A stretch of DNA of 11,189 nt from Enterococcus_C asini_A (GCF_031928785.1 NZ_JARQAL010000011.1), one strand, 5' to 3'; shown: positions 1 to 8,285, counted from the stretch's first letter. Numbers and translations: made by a program. Notes: generated by a model not told the origin, from the letters alone.

Positions 1-59
1 CTCTCTTCGGGTTTTCGGTCTGTACTGAAATCAAGGTATTATTGGGAATCCCAGCTTAA
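1..59 (+). CDS. IS1216 transposase, C-terminal 18 codons (partial)
   Basis: Reading from base 3 gives LFGFSVCTEIKVLLGIPA followed by TAA at 57-59. This matches the C-terminus I know for the IS1216 transposase, a DDE enzyme of the IS6 family of about 226 residues. Only the tail is in the window; the catalytic core is to the left. The protein would join donor and target DNA by replicative transposition, producing cointegrates. The frame is intact through its stop, so nothing suggests the copy is broken at this end. Confidence 0.9.
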   Translation, partial: LFGFSVCTEIKVLLGIPA

Positions 60-90
60 ATCATAGATACCGTAAGGAATTTTATTCTTT

Positions 91-113
91 ATTTAAAACT
101 TTGCAACAGAACC
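91..113 (-). repeat. IS1216 terminal inverted repeat (outer end of left copy)
   Basis: The 23 bases are the exact reverse complement of 11114-11136. Position 113 is the last IS base and 114 the first passenger base. The 8 bases after it (AAAAGAAC) do not match the 8 bases before the right copy (AACAATTG). No duplication is expected between these inner ends in a transposon bracketed by direct copies. Confidence 0.92.
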
Positions 114-169
114 AAAAGAACACGAAACTTATTGAGTAATAGTATACTCGCTTAGTCTCGTGTTCTTTT
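114..169 (-). terminator. Terminator after gtfA, probably bidirectional
   Basis: A 12-base perfect stem pairs 114-125 (AAAAGAACACGA) with 158-169. The loop contains a second small hairpin, GAGTA at 134-138 with TACTC at 145-149. It begins two bases past the gtfA stop codon. In the minus direction the stem ends in four T and then runs straight into the IS1216 end, so IS insertion may have shortened the U-tract. In the plus direction seven T follow (166-172), so it could also stop transcripts coming from the IS side. Confidence 0.75.
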
Positions 170-170
170 T

Positions 171-1616
171 TTACTGTTGCATTTTTATTTCTTCGTTCTC
201 TTTGATCGTAAATGACTTTGTTGTCAAATCTGCTTCTAAGCTTGTAGTTATTTTAGCAGCTCTATCTGTACGTTTGATAATAATCGTTGAGTTCGATGGA
301 GTTTCTACCTCAATCGTTCCCTCCAAATCAAACGCCTCAGATTCATTTCTGAATTTCAAAAGAGTAAAGAGTTGTTGGACAACTGGACGCTCCACTTCCT
401 GCTCGATTTCTTCTAAGGTATAGTAATGACGGTTGATATTCCGCCCTTCTTTGGTTGCTTCCAGTAACTTGATATCATTTTTGCCAGCCAATAAACCAAC
501 ATAATAAATTTGTGGAATTCCCGGTGCGAAGCATTGAATCGCACGAGCCAACAGATAACTGCGATCATTATCACCCAAAGCACTATAATAAGTACTGTTG
601 ATCTGATAGATGTCTAAGTTGTTGTAGTTGGCGCTTGAATATACCTTTTTCACATTAGCTCCAACTTTATACAATTCTTCCGAGGTATAATCCAACTCTT
701 CCTCCGTCAATAGATCACGGGCATCAACCACACCAATACCATCATGGGTGTCTAAAGTCGTAAACTGCTTCATCGGACTCATTTCCAACCAATTCGCTAA
801 TCGGTCAGACTTCCCACTATAGAGAGAATACAAGGTCACCATCGGTAAGGCAAAATCATAGATGTAATAGTCATGATCTGCAATCTTCATTTGGATCGAA
901 TAATGTTCATGAATTTCCGGCAACAATTCCACGTCATATTTCGCAGCTTCTTGACGCACTTCATCCAACAATTCCCAAATCTCTGGCTCCACAAAGAAAT
1001 CATTGGTATCCAGTTTTTTGATGGCATAGGCAAAAGCATCCAAACGAATCAAGGAGCACCCGTGGCTGGCCATATCTTTGATCGTTTCACGAATAAATTC
1101 CTTCACGACTTCTTTCGTGACGTCCAGATCGATTTGTTCTTCGCCAAACGTATTCCACACCTCTTCGGTTGTCCCATCCGTAAATTCGACGGTTTGAAAC
1201 GGAGCTTTGTCTTTGCGTTTGTAGATCAAATCAATGTCTTCTTGGGTCGGACGATTGTCTGGGAAAAATTCATGGATGCGGATAAACATCTCTTTATACG
1301 GAGACTCCTCATGATTTTTCTTAAAATCCTGGAAGAATTTCGACTCGCGGGAAATGTGATTGATCATAAAATCAAACATCAGATAGTACTCTTCTCCCAA
1401 AGCTTCGACATCTTCCCAGGTACCTAAGGCAGGATCGACCGTTGTATAATCACTGGGGGCAAAACCGCGATCACCCGTAGACGGGAAGAAGGGCAACAGA
1501 TGTACACCACCAATAACACCTTGTAAATGTTTGTCTAAGACTTGTTTTAATTCGCCCATGTTTTTTCCTAAACTATCTGCATAGGTGATGAGCATTGCTT
1601 CGTTTTTAATTTTCAT
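171..1616 (-). CDS. gtfA: Sucrose phosphorylase (GH13 subfamily 18)
   Basis: This 481-residue cytoplasmic enzyme matches the usual length of streptococcal GtfA. It would convert sucrose plus phosphate to fructose and alpha-glucose 1-phosphate, saving one ATP compared with hydrolysis. Visible GH13 landmarks are HLLPFFPSTGDRGFAPSDY near residues 39-57, SLIRLDAFAY with nucleophile Asp193, LLPEIHEHY with acid/base Glu234, and TTLDTHDGIGV with His291-Asp292 as the third catalytic site. The substitution pattern around THDGIG favours phosphorylase over hydrolase; other GH13_18 phosphorylases cannot be excluded. Its ATG overlaps the dexB' stop in an ATGA, with GGAGGAC just upstream, so translation is probably coupled. 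It is last in the operon and handles the sucrose released by Aga. It is clearly more GC-rich than dexB': 30 of 60 bases are G or C at 1021-1080 and at 1381-1440, against 15 of 60 at 1681-1740. Confidence 0.93.
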   Translation of the reverse strand: MKIKNEAMLITYADSLGKNMGELKQVLDKHLQGVIGGVHLLPFFPSTGDRGFAPSDYTTVDPALGTWEDVEALGEEYYLMFDFMINHISRESKFFQDFKKNHEESPYKEMFIRIHEFFPDNRPTQEDIDLIYKRKDKAPFQTVEFTDGTTEEVWNTFGEEQIDLDVTKEVVKEFIRETIKDMASHGCSLIRLDAFAYAIKKLDTNDFFVEPEIWELLDEVRQEAAKYDVELLPEIHEHYSIQMKIADHDYYIYDFALPMVTLYSLYSGKSDRLANWLEMSPMKQFTTLDTHDGIGVVDARDLLTEEELDYTSEELYKVGANVKKVYSSANYNNLDIYQINSTYYSALGDNDRSYLLARAIQCFAPGIPQIYYVGLLAGKNDIKLLEATKEGRNINRHYYTLEEIEQEVERPVVQQLFTLLKFRNESEAFDLEGTIEVETPSNSTIIIKRTDRAAKITTSLEADLTTKSFTIKENEEIKMQQ

Positions 1617-2872
1617 AATTGTCCTCCATAATTAGCTAATACAATACTTTCAAACGGTCGTAAACGCAATTTTCGACTTTGATCTAATAAAACATCTTCA
1701 TAATTATTGATTAATACTTGTTGGTACTGTTCATCTACATAATATTCTTGTTCTGTTGCTGTAACGTTTAAGATAACTAATACGATTTTATCTTCTAATT
1801 GGCGTTCATAAAGCAAAATATGTTCATTTTTATCTTTCACTGGTAGAAATTGTCCGTAGATTAGCACGTCTTTGTATACACTATTTTTTCTTAATTTAAT
1901 TAATTGATGATAATAATTGAATACCGACTGTTGATTGGTTAACTGAGCTTCTGCATTGAGTTCTGGATAATTAGGATTTACTTTTAACCATACATTATCA
2001 GAAGTTGAGAATCTGGCATTTTTTTGCGTATTCCATTGCATAGGTGTGCGAGAATTATCCCGACTTCGTTTATTGACAGCTTTCAATGCTTGCTCTGGTG
2101 CCAATCCATATTCTAATGCCCGTTTATACTGAGAATGCGTAGCTACATCATCAAAATCTTCTAATGATGCCATTTCTATGTTGGTCATTCCTAGTTCTTG
2201 TCCTTGATAAATAAAAGGGGTACCTCTTAGTAACATAAAAAGCGTCGCCAACATTTTTTTACTATAATCATTGATCCATTCTTCTGGAATATATTTATTA
2301 ATTGAACGTGGTTGATCGTGGTTTTCTAAATATAAGGCGCCCCAACCTTTATCTTGCGTAACTAATTGATTCGTAAAAATATTGGTACGCATATCCGTCC
2401 ATGTCCATTGGCTATCTTTAAACCATTCACCAGTTTCAGGTACATCAATATCCGTATAACTAAAATCAAAAACCATCGAATAATAGCCATCTTCACCAAT
2501 ATATTCATCTAAACGTTCATTAGGAACATCGGCTTCTGCTACCGTCATACTATTATGTGGTTTAAATGTCCGCTCTCTCATTTCTTTTAACCACACTTCA
2601 ATGCCCGACTGATTAAGAATCCAGGGCCCAATGAAGGCTAACCCATCTTCTCCATCAGATTCAAAGATGCCATACTCTAGTTTTTTTTTGATGTTTAATA
2701 TCGCATCGATTCTAAATCCGCCTAGTCCTTTATCTAACCAATAGTTAATCATTGCATAGATTTCTTCACGTACTTCTTCATTTTCCCAATTCAAATCAGG
2801 CTGCTTTTTAGTAAATGCGTGTAAATAAAACATATTTTCTTCGTTTGGAATGAGTCTCTTTTGGTGTTGCAC
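1613..2872 (-). pseudogene. dexB: Glucan 1,6-alpha-glucosidase / oligo-1,6-glucosidase, N-terminally truncated (GH13_31)
   Basis: The frame encodes 419 residues of a DexB/MalL-like exo-glucosidase that would release glucose from alpha-1,6 ends of isomalto-oligosaccharides. Seen: FYLHAFTKKQPDLNWEN at residues 15-31, nucleophile Asp56 in GGFRIDAI, acid/base Glu113 in TVAEAD, and His185-Asp186 in LENHDQPR. Full-length relatives are about 535-560 residues and start with a segment near MEKKWWHKSVVYQVYPRSF. Here that segment, the first barrel strands and conserved region I (DLVVNHTS) are absent. The only upstream start is GTG at 2870-2872, directly after an in-frame TAA and without a Shine-Dalgarno; an internal ATG lies at 2831-2833. 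The aga stop is only 21 bases upstream, so a deletion has removed the start of dexB. The rest is intact, which suggests a recent event. An active product is unlikely. Confidence 0.85.
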
Positions 2873-2893
2873 TTATATTGTAAATTCAAGCTA

Positions 2894-5077
2894 CTATATC
2901 TGTTTCAAATAAAAGCGTTGTGTCGCATAATCACCATGTAGTTCTGAGTCAATATAAAAACCGAGATTCATCAATTCATCGCCAGCAAATGTTACATCTT
3001 CCATTTGATAAGTTGCTTCTTCTGCTAATCCTGCTAATTTCAATGTGACTAATGGATGCGCAGCTTCTGCTAATACTCGGAAATAAAAGACCATGGCTTC
3101 TGTTTGGTCTTTTGAGACAAACATCCATGCAGTATCATTGCCTTCAAACGGACTTTCCAAGCGATAAAAAGTTCCATATTGCAAAAGTTGGCGATGCTTT
3201 TTATAAAAGGCAACTTGTTCTTTAATTTCTGCTTTTTCTTCAGAAGTTAATTGCGTTAGATCTAGCTCATAACCAAAAACACCAGCCATCGCAGCATTGC
3301 CACGAATAGTTAAACTCGTTTCTCTTCCTGTTTGATGATTTGGGACTGCTGAAACATGCGCACCCATACTTGAAATTGGATACACTAAGCTGGTTCCATA
3401 TTGAATTTTCAGACGAGCCACGGCATCGGTATTGTCGCTCGTCCAAGTTTGTGGCATGTAATACAAGAAACCTGCATCAAAACGACCGCCTCCACCCGAA
3501 CAACTTTCAAATAAAATAGTTGGATAATTCGTTGTTAACTTTTCTAAAAATTCATATAACCCTAACATATAACGATGAGCCACTTCACCTTGCATCGTTG
3601 AGTCCAACAAGACAGAATAGACTTCTGTCATATTTCGATTCATATCCCACTTCACATAATCAATCGGTACACGATCAAAAATCGCCGTCATTTGTTGATA
3701 GATATTATCACGAACATCTTGTCTTGAAAAATCAAGAACATATTGATTTCGACTAATTGAGCGGTCACGACCTGGAATACCCAATGCCCAATCTGGATGT
3801 GCTCGAAATAGTTCACTATCTTCAGAAATCATTTCCGGTTCAAACCAAATCCCAAATTTCATCCCGTTATCATGCACTTGCTTGGCTAAATTTTCCAAAC
3901 CACAAGCAAGTTTGCCTTCTGTTTCAACCCAATCACCTAATGAAGTGAAGTCATTTTCACGACCGCCAAACCAACCATCATCTAAAACAAACATTTCAAT
4001 GCCCAAGTTCTTCGCATCATCGACAATATTCATGATTTTTTCTTCGTTAAAATCAAAATACGTTGCTTCCCAGTTGTTGATTAACGTGGGACGTTCTTGT
4101 AAACGATAGTTTCCACGAATTAAACGGTGATTATACAATTCATGATACGTCTGTGATAACGTATTCAGACCTTCATTACTATAAACCATCACGACTTCTG
4201 GCGTTTGAAATGAGTCGCCAGTTTTTAGTTGCCAACCAAAATTAAATGAATTAATTCCCATAATGACCCGTGTTTGGTCAAATGGATCTTTTTGAATCAC
4301 CGTTTCGTGATTACCGCTATAAACTAAATTAAATCCATATGCCTCTCCTTGAAATTCATCTGTTTTGGCATCTACTAAAGCAACAAACGGATTTTGTTGA
4401 TGGCTGCTTGATCCGCGTTTACTATCTAATACTTTTATCCCTGTATGAATTTTTTCTCTAGTCATTTGACGTTCTCTTGCCCAGGTACCATTTAAATGAA
4501 TTAACTCGAGTGGACGATTTGAAAAATCAATTGATTGACTAGCTAAGCGGTTAATCTCCACTGTTTCATCACTATTATTTACTAATTGCGTAGAACGAAT
4601 AATTACACTGTGATTTTGATAAATTGTGTAGAACAACTGTAAAGTCAATCCACTAATCGCGTCTTTCAATTGAATAATCAGCGTTTCAGCTTCATCATCA
4701 TCTTCCGTATATAAGGCTGGCAATCCCGCTAAGCTGGGCTTTCCTTTTTGAATTTCGTAGCTATCATAACGAAAATCATTTACACGACTACCGTTTCCTA
4801 ATTTAATATTATGCGCCGGTTCTCTAAAATCACCATGTCCATATCCTGGAAATTCTAATGGTAATGTATCTAAAGATAATAAACGATCTTGTGCATTTGC
4901 ATTGTTGGGTGAGAAGGAACGATCTGTTCGGGGGTAGCGATACCCACCAGAATAGTGCGTAATCTTTTTTCCAAAATAAAGATGCGTTAAATAATTATTT
5001 TCTTCGATTCCTAATAGATAGCTAATTTTTTTATTTTGTAAATGAAATGTTTGTGTGTGATTGTCAAATATAATCAT
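2894..5077 (-). CDS. aga: Alpha-galactosidase (GH36, AgaA/AgaB/RafA type)
   Basis: This 727-residue cytoplasmic enzyme hydrolyses terminal alpha-1,6-galactose from raffinose, stachyose and melibiose, giving galactose plus sucrose or glucose. The length is typical of tetrameric Firmicute GH36 enzymes of about 730 residues. Domains: an N-terminal beta-sandwich to about residue 330, a (beta/alpha)8 barrel to about 640, then a C-terminal beta domain. Motifs seen: NNWEATYFDF (334-343), LDDGWFGGR (365-373), YVKWDMNRN with nucleophile Asp478, FESCSGGGGRFD (523-534, substrate-binding Cys/Gly loop), and TWTSDNTD with acid/base Asp548. No signal peptide is visible. AAAGGAG at 5089-5095 precedes the ATG. 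It follows msmG by 39 bases and is the defining enzyme of the cluster. I see no internal damage. Confidence 0.95.
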   Translation of the reverse strand: MIIFDNHTQTFHLQNKKISYLLGIEENNYLTHLYFGKKITHYSGGYRYPRTDRSFSPNNANAQDRLLSLDTLPLEFPGYGHGDFREPAHNIKLGNGSRVNDFRYDSYEIQKGKPSLAGLPALYTEDDDEAETLIIQLKDAISGLTLQLFYTIYQNHSVIIRSTQLVNNSDETVEINRLASQSIDFSNRPLELIHLNGTWARERQMTREKIHTGIKVLDSKRGSSSHQQNPFVALVDAKTDEFQGEAYGFNLVYSGNHETVIQKDPFDQTRVIMGINSFNFGWQLKTGDSFQTPEVVMVYSNEGLNTLSQTYHELYNHRLIRGNYRLQERPTLINNWEATYFDFNEEKIMNIVDDAKNLGIEMFVLDDGWFGGRENDFTSLGDWVETEGKLACGLENLAKQVHDNGMKFGIWFEPEMISEDSELFRAHPDWALGIPGRDRSISRNQYVLDFSRQDVRDNIYQQMTAIFDRVPIDYVKWDMNRNMTEVYSVLLDSTMQGEVAHRYMLGLYEFLEKLTTNYPTILFESCSGGGGRFDAGFLYYMPQTWTSDNTDAVARLKIQYGTSLVYPISSMGAHVSAVPNHQTGRETSLTIRGNAAMAGVFGYELDLTQLTSEEKAEIKEQVAFYKKHRQLLQYGTFYRLESPFEGNDTAWMFVSKDQTEAMVFYFRVLAEAAHPLVTLKLAGLAEEATYQMEDVTFAGDELMNLGFYIDSELHGDYATQRFYLKQI

Positions 5078-5116
5078 AAGTTTATGAACTCCTTTATAAT
5101 GAGAATAATTTATTGG

Positions 5117-5947
5117 TTATTTCACTGCTCCATTGCTCATTCCAGCTATAATACTTCTTTGGAAAGCAAGATAAACTAGTGTAATCGTGACAATTCCTAC
5201 TGTATAGGAAGCAAAACTTGGACCATAGTCGTTAAAATATTGTCCCGTATAATTATATTGAAACAATGGTAGTGTCCACATATTAGACTCACGATTTAAA
5301 ATTAATAATGGTAGCATGAAATCATTCCAAAACCATAGAGCATTAAGAATAATAGTCGTCGCATGCATTGGTTTTAACATTGGGAAAACAATTTTGAAAT
5401 AAGTTGTAAAGTGACTAGCCCCATCAATTTCAGCAGCCTCATCCAGACTGATAGGCACATTTAGTTTAATAAAACCAACATATAAAAATAGTGTCTGTGG
5501 TACGGCATAAGTGAGATAGAGTAAGATTAATCCCCACATATTTGCTAAACCAATTTTACTCATCATAACGGTAATCGGAATCATAATTACTTGGAAAGGA
5601 ACAAAAATTCCTAAAATTAAAAATAAATACATCAATCCGTATGCTTTCCCACGAGTCATTTTTCTTGCTAGTGAATAAGCAGCCATAGGAATAATTGCTG
5701 TCACAGCAACTACTGCAATGATTGTGATGATTGCCGAATTCCAAAAGTAATGACCAATTCCATCCGCTAACAATCTTCGGAAATTTTCCAAAGTCGCTGG
5801 ATTAGGAAAACGAAAGAAATTATTCATAATATCGGGTGTTGTTTTAAATGAACCGAATAGCGTTGAAACTAAGGGAACTAAAATCATGAAGCCCCCTAAT
5901 AATAAAAGCAAGTATTTAGAAATATTTTTTTCTTTTGATGTTTTCAT
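5117..5947 (-). CDS. msmG: Sugar ABC transporter permease, MsmG/RafG type
   Basis: This 276-residue integral membrane protein is one half of the translocation channel of a carbohydrate-uptake (CUT1) ABC importer. About six hydrophobic segments are visible, near residues 14-34, 71-93, 104-126, 137-159, 192-215 and 246-265. The cytoplasmic EAA loop that contacts the ATPase reads DEAAEIDGASHFTTYFKIVFP (residues 169-189). The LDEAAEIDGA spelling and the C-terminal position after an MsmF-like gene place it as the MsmG/RafG/MalG partner. It starts 11 bases after the msmF stop; the AGGAGG site overlaps that TAG stop, which indicates tight coupling. It should pair with MsmF in the membrane. Confidence 0.9.
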   Translation of the reverse strand: MKTSKEKNISKYLLLLLGGFMILVPLVSTLFGSFKTTPDIMNNFFRFPNPATLENFRRLLADGIGHYFWNSAIITIIAVVAVTAIIPMAAYSLARKMTRGKAYGLMYLFLILGIFVPFQVIMIPITVMMSKIGLANMWGLILLYLTYAVPQTLFLYVGFIKLNVPISLDEAAEIDGASHFTTYFKIVFPMLKPMHATTIILNALWFWNDFMLPLLILNRESNMWTLPLFQYNYTGQYFNDYGPSFASYTVGIVTITLVYLAFQRSIIAGMSNGAVK

Positions 5948-5958
5948 TGGGAAACCTC

Positions 5959-6831
5959 CTAGATTTCAAATTTTTTCGATAATTTTAATTGTGCCAGTGA
6001 AACAATCCCAATTAAGATAAATAAGACTAAAGCAATAGCATTCGCATAACCAAACTGATTGTTTTTAAAAGCATAATTATAAACAAGTAACCCCAAAGAT
6101 GTTGTGGCATCGCTTGGTCCACCACCAGTTAAAGCAAAAATTTGATCAAATGCTGTTAAGCCACCTTTTAATGCCATAATAAATACCATTGAAATACTTG
6201 GTAATAAGTAGGTGATTTCAATATTCCAAAAAATTTGCTTATCATTCGCCCCATCCATTCTAGCAGCTTCAATAATTTCTTGTGGAATACTTTGAAAACC
6301 CGCTAAGAAAATGATGACTGGCATGGCAATTCCTTGCCAAAGTAAAACAAAAATTACTGCAAAAATCGCTCCCCATGTTGTTCCTAAAAGACTGGTTTGT
6401 AAAAATTCAATGCCTAACATACTACCAATTTTTGGTAAACCATAGTTAAAAATTTGTTTAAATACTAAAGAAACAACCACGCCCGATAAGACCGCTGGAA
6501 AAAAGAACCATGCTCTAAAGAATGTTTTCCCTTTAATATTTGCGTTCAGCGCCCGCGCAATCAAAATACCAAAACCAATTTGTCCAGCAATCATGCAAAG
6601 CGTCACAATTAAAGTGAAGCCAATCGATTTGATAAACTTCGGATCAGAAAAAAGAATCTTATAATTGTTCAAACCCACAAAATCAAAATTATAAGTCAGA
6701 CCAGTCCAATTAGTTAAACTGTAAAAAGCACCTTGAACCATTGGAAAGTAGAAAAAAATCATCTGCAAAATAATTGGAATTGCTACAAAAATGATTGCCC
6801 AGTAACGATTTAAAATTTCTTTTATTTTCAT
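5959..6831 (-). CDS. msmF: Sugar ABC transporter permease, MsmF/RafF type
   Basis: This 290-residue membrane protein is the other permease of the CUT1 importer. A first membrane segment at about residues 11-31 is followed by a periplasm-facing stretch and about five more hydrophobic segments. The EAA loop is IIEAARMDGANDKQIFWNIE (residues 186-205), and the MsmF/MalF-type FALTGGGPSDAT motif follows at about 232-243. It starts 9 bases after msmE with a modest ribosome binding site (AGGTAGGA) that overlaps the msmE stop codon. It would form a heterodimer with MsmG and receive alpha-galactosides from MsmE. The exact sugar cannot be read from the permease and is inferred from aga and gtfA downstream. 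Confidence 0.9.
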   Translation of the reverse strand: MKIKEILNRYWAIIFVAIPIILQMIFFYFPMVQGAFYSLTNWTGLTYNFDFVGLNNYKILFSDPKFIKSIGFTLIVTLCMIAGQIGFGILIARALNANIKGKTFFRAWFFFPAVLSGVVVSLVFKQIFNYGLPKIGSMLGIEFLQTSLLGTTWGAIFAVIFVLLWQGIAMPVIIFLAGFQSIPQEIIEAARMDGANDKQIFWNIEITYLLPSISMVFIMALKGGLTAFDQIFALTGGGPSDATTSLGLLVYNYAFKNNQFGYANAIALVLFILIGIVSLAQLKLSKKFEI

Positions 6832-6840
6832 TTTATTTTC

Positions 6841-8100
6841 CTACCTTCCGTCAGCTTTCATTGGATTAAAGAAAGCATTTAATGCGTTAATCATGGCTTT
6901 TTGATTGCCATTGTGTAAATAATTTGTTGTTAAGGTATAAAAATCATTTTCACTATTCCAATCTTTGGCTAACCAAACTAAATGACGATCAGTAAAAGCA
7001 AGTTCAGTTAAACCACTTAATGGTGAATCCTGAGTATTCTCGATAACGCCCTCAACAGCACACGGTGCACCATCTACATCATAATATTTCTGCATCGCTT
7101 CAGGTGTTGTCATATATTCTACAAAACGTTTGGCTTCTTCTTTATGTTGAGAAGTTGCAGAAACTGATAAGGCTAGGTCTCCTGCGCCAATCGTTAGACT
7201 TTGACCTGCTTCATCTGCTGGAAAAGGAAAAGTTCCTACTTCAAAATCTGGATTTTGTGAATGAATCATCGGCATTGCCCATGAACCATTCGGCATAATC
7301 AACGCATCACCTTTTGTAAAAGTAACTACTGTATCGTTATAACCGGCACCTTGCCAGTTGTTTTGCAAAGCTTTTGGTTCTCTTAACAAATCTAATCGAT
7401 TAAAATCTTTTTGCATTTCTTTGCTTTCAGCATTAATTCCATTAACTTCTGAGAAACGCCAAACATTGTTCGCTTCCTCTTCACCACCAGCAGCAGTCGC
7501 TAAAGCTAGTTGGTGATAACCATTTAAAGTCCAGCCTTCTGCTCCTGCAATCGCAAACGGTACTTTGTTTTGATCTTTAATCTCAGCTACTATTTTTTCA
7601 AATTCTGCCCAAGTTTCTGGTGCTTGAATCCCCATTTCCTCAAAAGCAGTTTTGTTATAGTAAAAACCATAGACATTAGCGGTTAATGGTATGCTATATA
7701 CACGATCCTCAATAGCAAAACGTTGTGCATATCCATTTTTGATATTCTCTAAATACGGTTCTTCGGTTAAGTCCTCTAAATAACCAGCTTTCGCCCATTC
7801 TTTCAATTCTATACTTTGAGGATAAAGATTAATGACATCTGGTACATCGCCTGCAAGCATACGTGTTTTAATTACTTCACCAGCATTCGGTACATCCACA
7901 ACTTTTACATGAATATCAGGGTTTTTTGCTTCAAAATCTTTAGCAATCTCCTGAATCGTTTGAGTCATTTCTTTTTTTTGATTAAAAAACTCTATTTCTA
8001 CCTTACCGCTTGCATCTTCCTGATTTTTTCCACAAGCAGTCAAAGAGATCGTTGCTCCTAGTGCTATACAAGCTAAAATGATTTTTTTAGACCACTTCAT
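6841..8100 (-). CDS. msmE: Sugar-binding lipoprotein of ABC importer, MsmE/RafE type
   Basis: This 419-residue extracellular substrate-binding lipoprotein captures oligosaccharides for MsmFG. Its start is MKWSKKIILACIALGATISL, a lysine-rich then hydrophobic signal peptide, with lipobox LTAC and lipidated Cys23. The mature part has family-1 solute-binding features such as FEAKNPDIHVKVVDVP and RMLAGDVPDVINLYPQ, and ends in MKADGR. A longer frame opens at 8289 and adds 63 residues, but those codons lie in intron domains V and VI, the promoter and the leader. The ATG at 8098-8100 has a strong AAGGAGGAG site and a signal peptide immediately after it, so I take that start. It is the first gene of the six-gene operon and is probably repressed by the LacI-type protein and by CcpA (sites upstream). 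No ATPase gene follows. Confidence 0.92.
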   Translation of the reverse strand: MKWSKKIILACIALGATISLTACGKNQEDASGKVEIEFFNQKKEMTQTIQEIAKDFEAKNPDIHVKVVDVPNAGEVIKTRMLAGDVPDVINLYPQSIELKEWAKAGYLEDLTEEPYLENIKNGYAQRFAIEDRVYSIPLTANVYGFYYNKTAFEEMGIQAPETWAEFEKIVAEIKDQNKVPFAIAGAEGWTLNGYHQLALATAAGGEEEANNVWRFSEVNGINAESKEMQKDFNRLDLLREPKALQNNWQGAGYNDTVVTFTKGDALIMPNGSWAMPMIHSQNPDFEVGTFPFPADEAGQSLTIGAGDLALSVSATSQHKEEAKRFVEYMTTPEAMQKYYDVDGAPCAVEGVIENTQDSPLSGLTELAFTDRHLVWLAKDWNSENDFYTLTTNYLHNGNQKAMINALNAFFNPMKADGR

Positions 8101-8106
8101 TTTATG

Positions 8107-8115
8107 CTCCTCCTT
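8107..8115 (-). promoter_or_regulatory. Ribosome binding site that fixes the msmE start
   Basis: AAGGAGGAG lies six bases before the ATG at 8098-8100, close to a perfect anti-16S match. It supports the internal signal-peptide start over the longer frame that opens at 8289, which has no such site. Confidence 0.88.
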
Positions 8116-8123
8116 ATACAATT

Positions 8124-8137
8124 TGAATGCGTTTTCT
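8124..8137 (-). promoter_or_regulatory. cre-like CcpA site in the msmE leader
   Basis: Read on the minus strand, AGAAAACGCATTCA fits the cre consensus TGNNANCGNNNNCA at every fixed position except the first T. It lies between the predicted transcription start and the ribosome binding site, where CcpA bound to a phosphorylated Hpr protein could block elongation when preferred sugars are present. The same 14 bases occur at 9441-9454 upstream of the truncated paralogue. Confidence 0.7.
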
Positions 8138-8151
8138 TTTTTGTTAACACT

Positions 8152-8181
8152 AATGTAACTGTTTACTAAGTGTTTTGTCAA
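8152..8181 (-). promoter_or_regulatory. msmE operon promoter with operator in the spacer
   Basis: On the minus strand a perfect -35 TTGACA (8176-8181) is followed 18 bases later by TACATT (8152-8157). The spacer holds CTTAGTAAACAG, the AGTAAACA motif repeated at the other promoters of this window, so a LacI-type repressor would compete directly with RNA polymerase. This is the only evident promoter for msmE-F-G-aga-dexB'-gtfA. It begins about 20 bases after the group II intron remnant ends. Confidence 0.78.
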
Positions 8182-8202
8182 TATTTTTACTAAATTTAAA
8201 TA

Positions 8203-8273
8203 GGGTAGAGGGGAAGTATTCTTCTTCCGCCCCTCCCGTTGCACCGTACGTACGGGTCTCGTATACGGCGCTA
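8203..8273 (-). ncRNA. Group II intron domains V and VI
   Basis: On the minus strand, AGCGCCGTA (8264-8272) pairs with TACGGTGC (8241-8248) and encloses a small upper hairpin, ACG-AGACC-CGT. This gives the roughly 34-nucleotide domain V with the catalytic AGC at 8270-8272. Immediately downstream, a GAGGGG/CCCCTC hairpin and a CTACCCTAT end form domain VI. The position 13 bases after the maturase stop codon is as expected for this family. It would be the catalytic heart of the ribozyme, but the missing domain I makes it inactive. Confidence 0.82.
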
Positions 8274-8285
8274 CATCTGTATTCT

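Larger units (their letters stand above)
1..113 (+). mobile_element. IS1216 (IS6/IS26 family), 3' end of left copy
   Basis: The first 113 bases are the right-hand end of an IS1216-type insertion sequence: the last codons of the transposase, about 30 bases of non-coding sequence, and the 23-base terminal inverted repeat at 91-113. Reversed, that repeat begins GGTTCTGTTGCAAAG and is identical to the repeat at 11114-11136. The rest of the element lies left of the window. It has the same orientation as the right copy, so the two form long direct repeats around the sugar genes. The assignment rests on recognising the terminal repeat and the transposase C-terminus from memory. Confidence 0.93.

Noticed and set aside
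873..1427. Long open frame (184 codons) on the plus strand opposite gtfA
   Set aside because: It lies wholly antisense to a clear GH13 gene, has no convincing ribosome binding site and resembles no family I know; it is a by-product of the gtfA codon pattern.
3520..4109. Three short plus-strand frames opposite aga
   Set aside because: They are antisense to the conserved catalytic region of aga, with no domain or start-site support.
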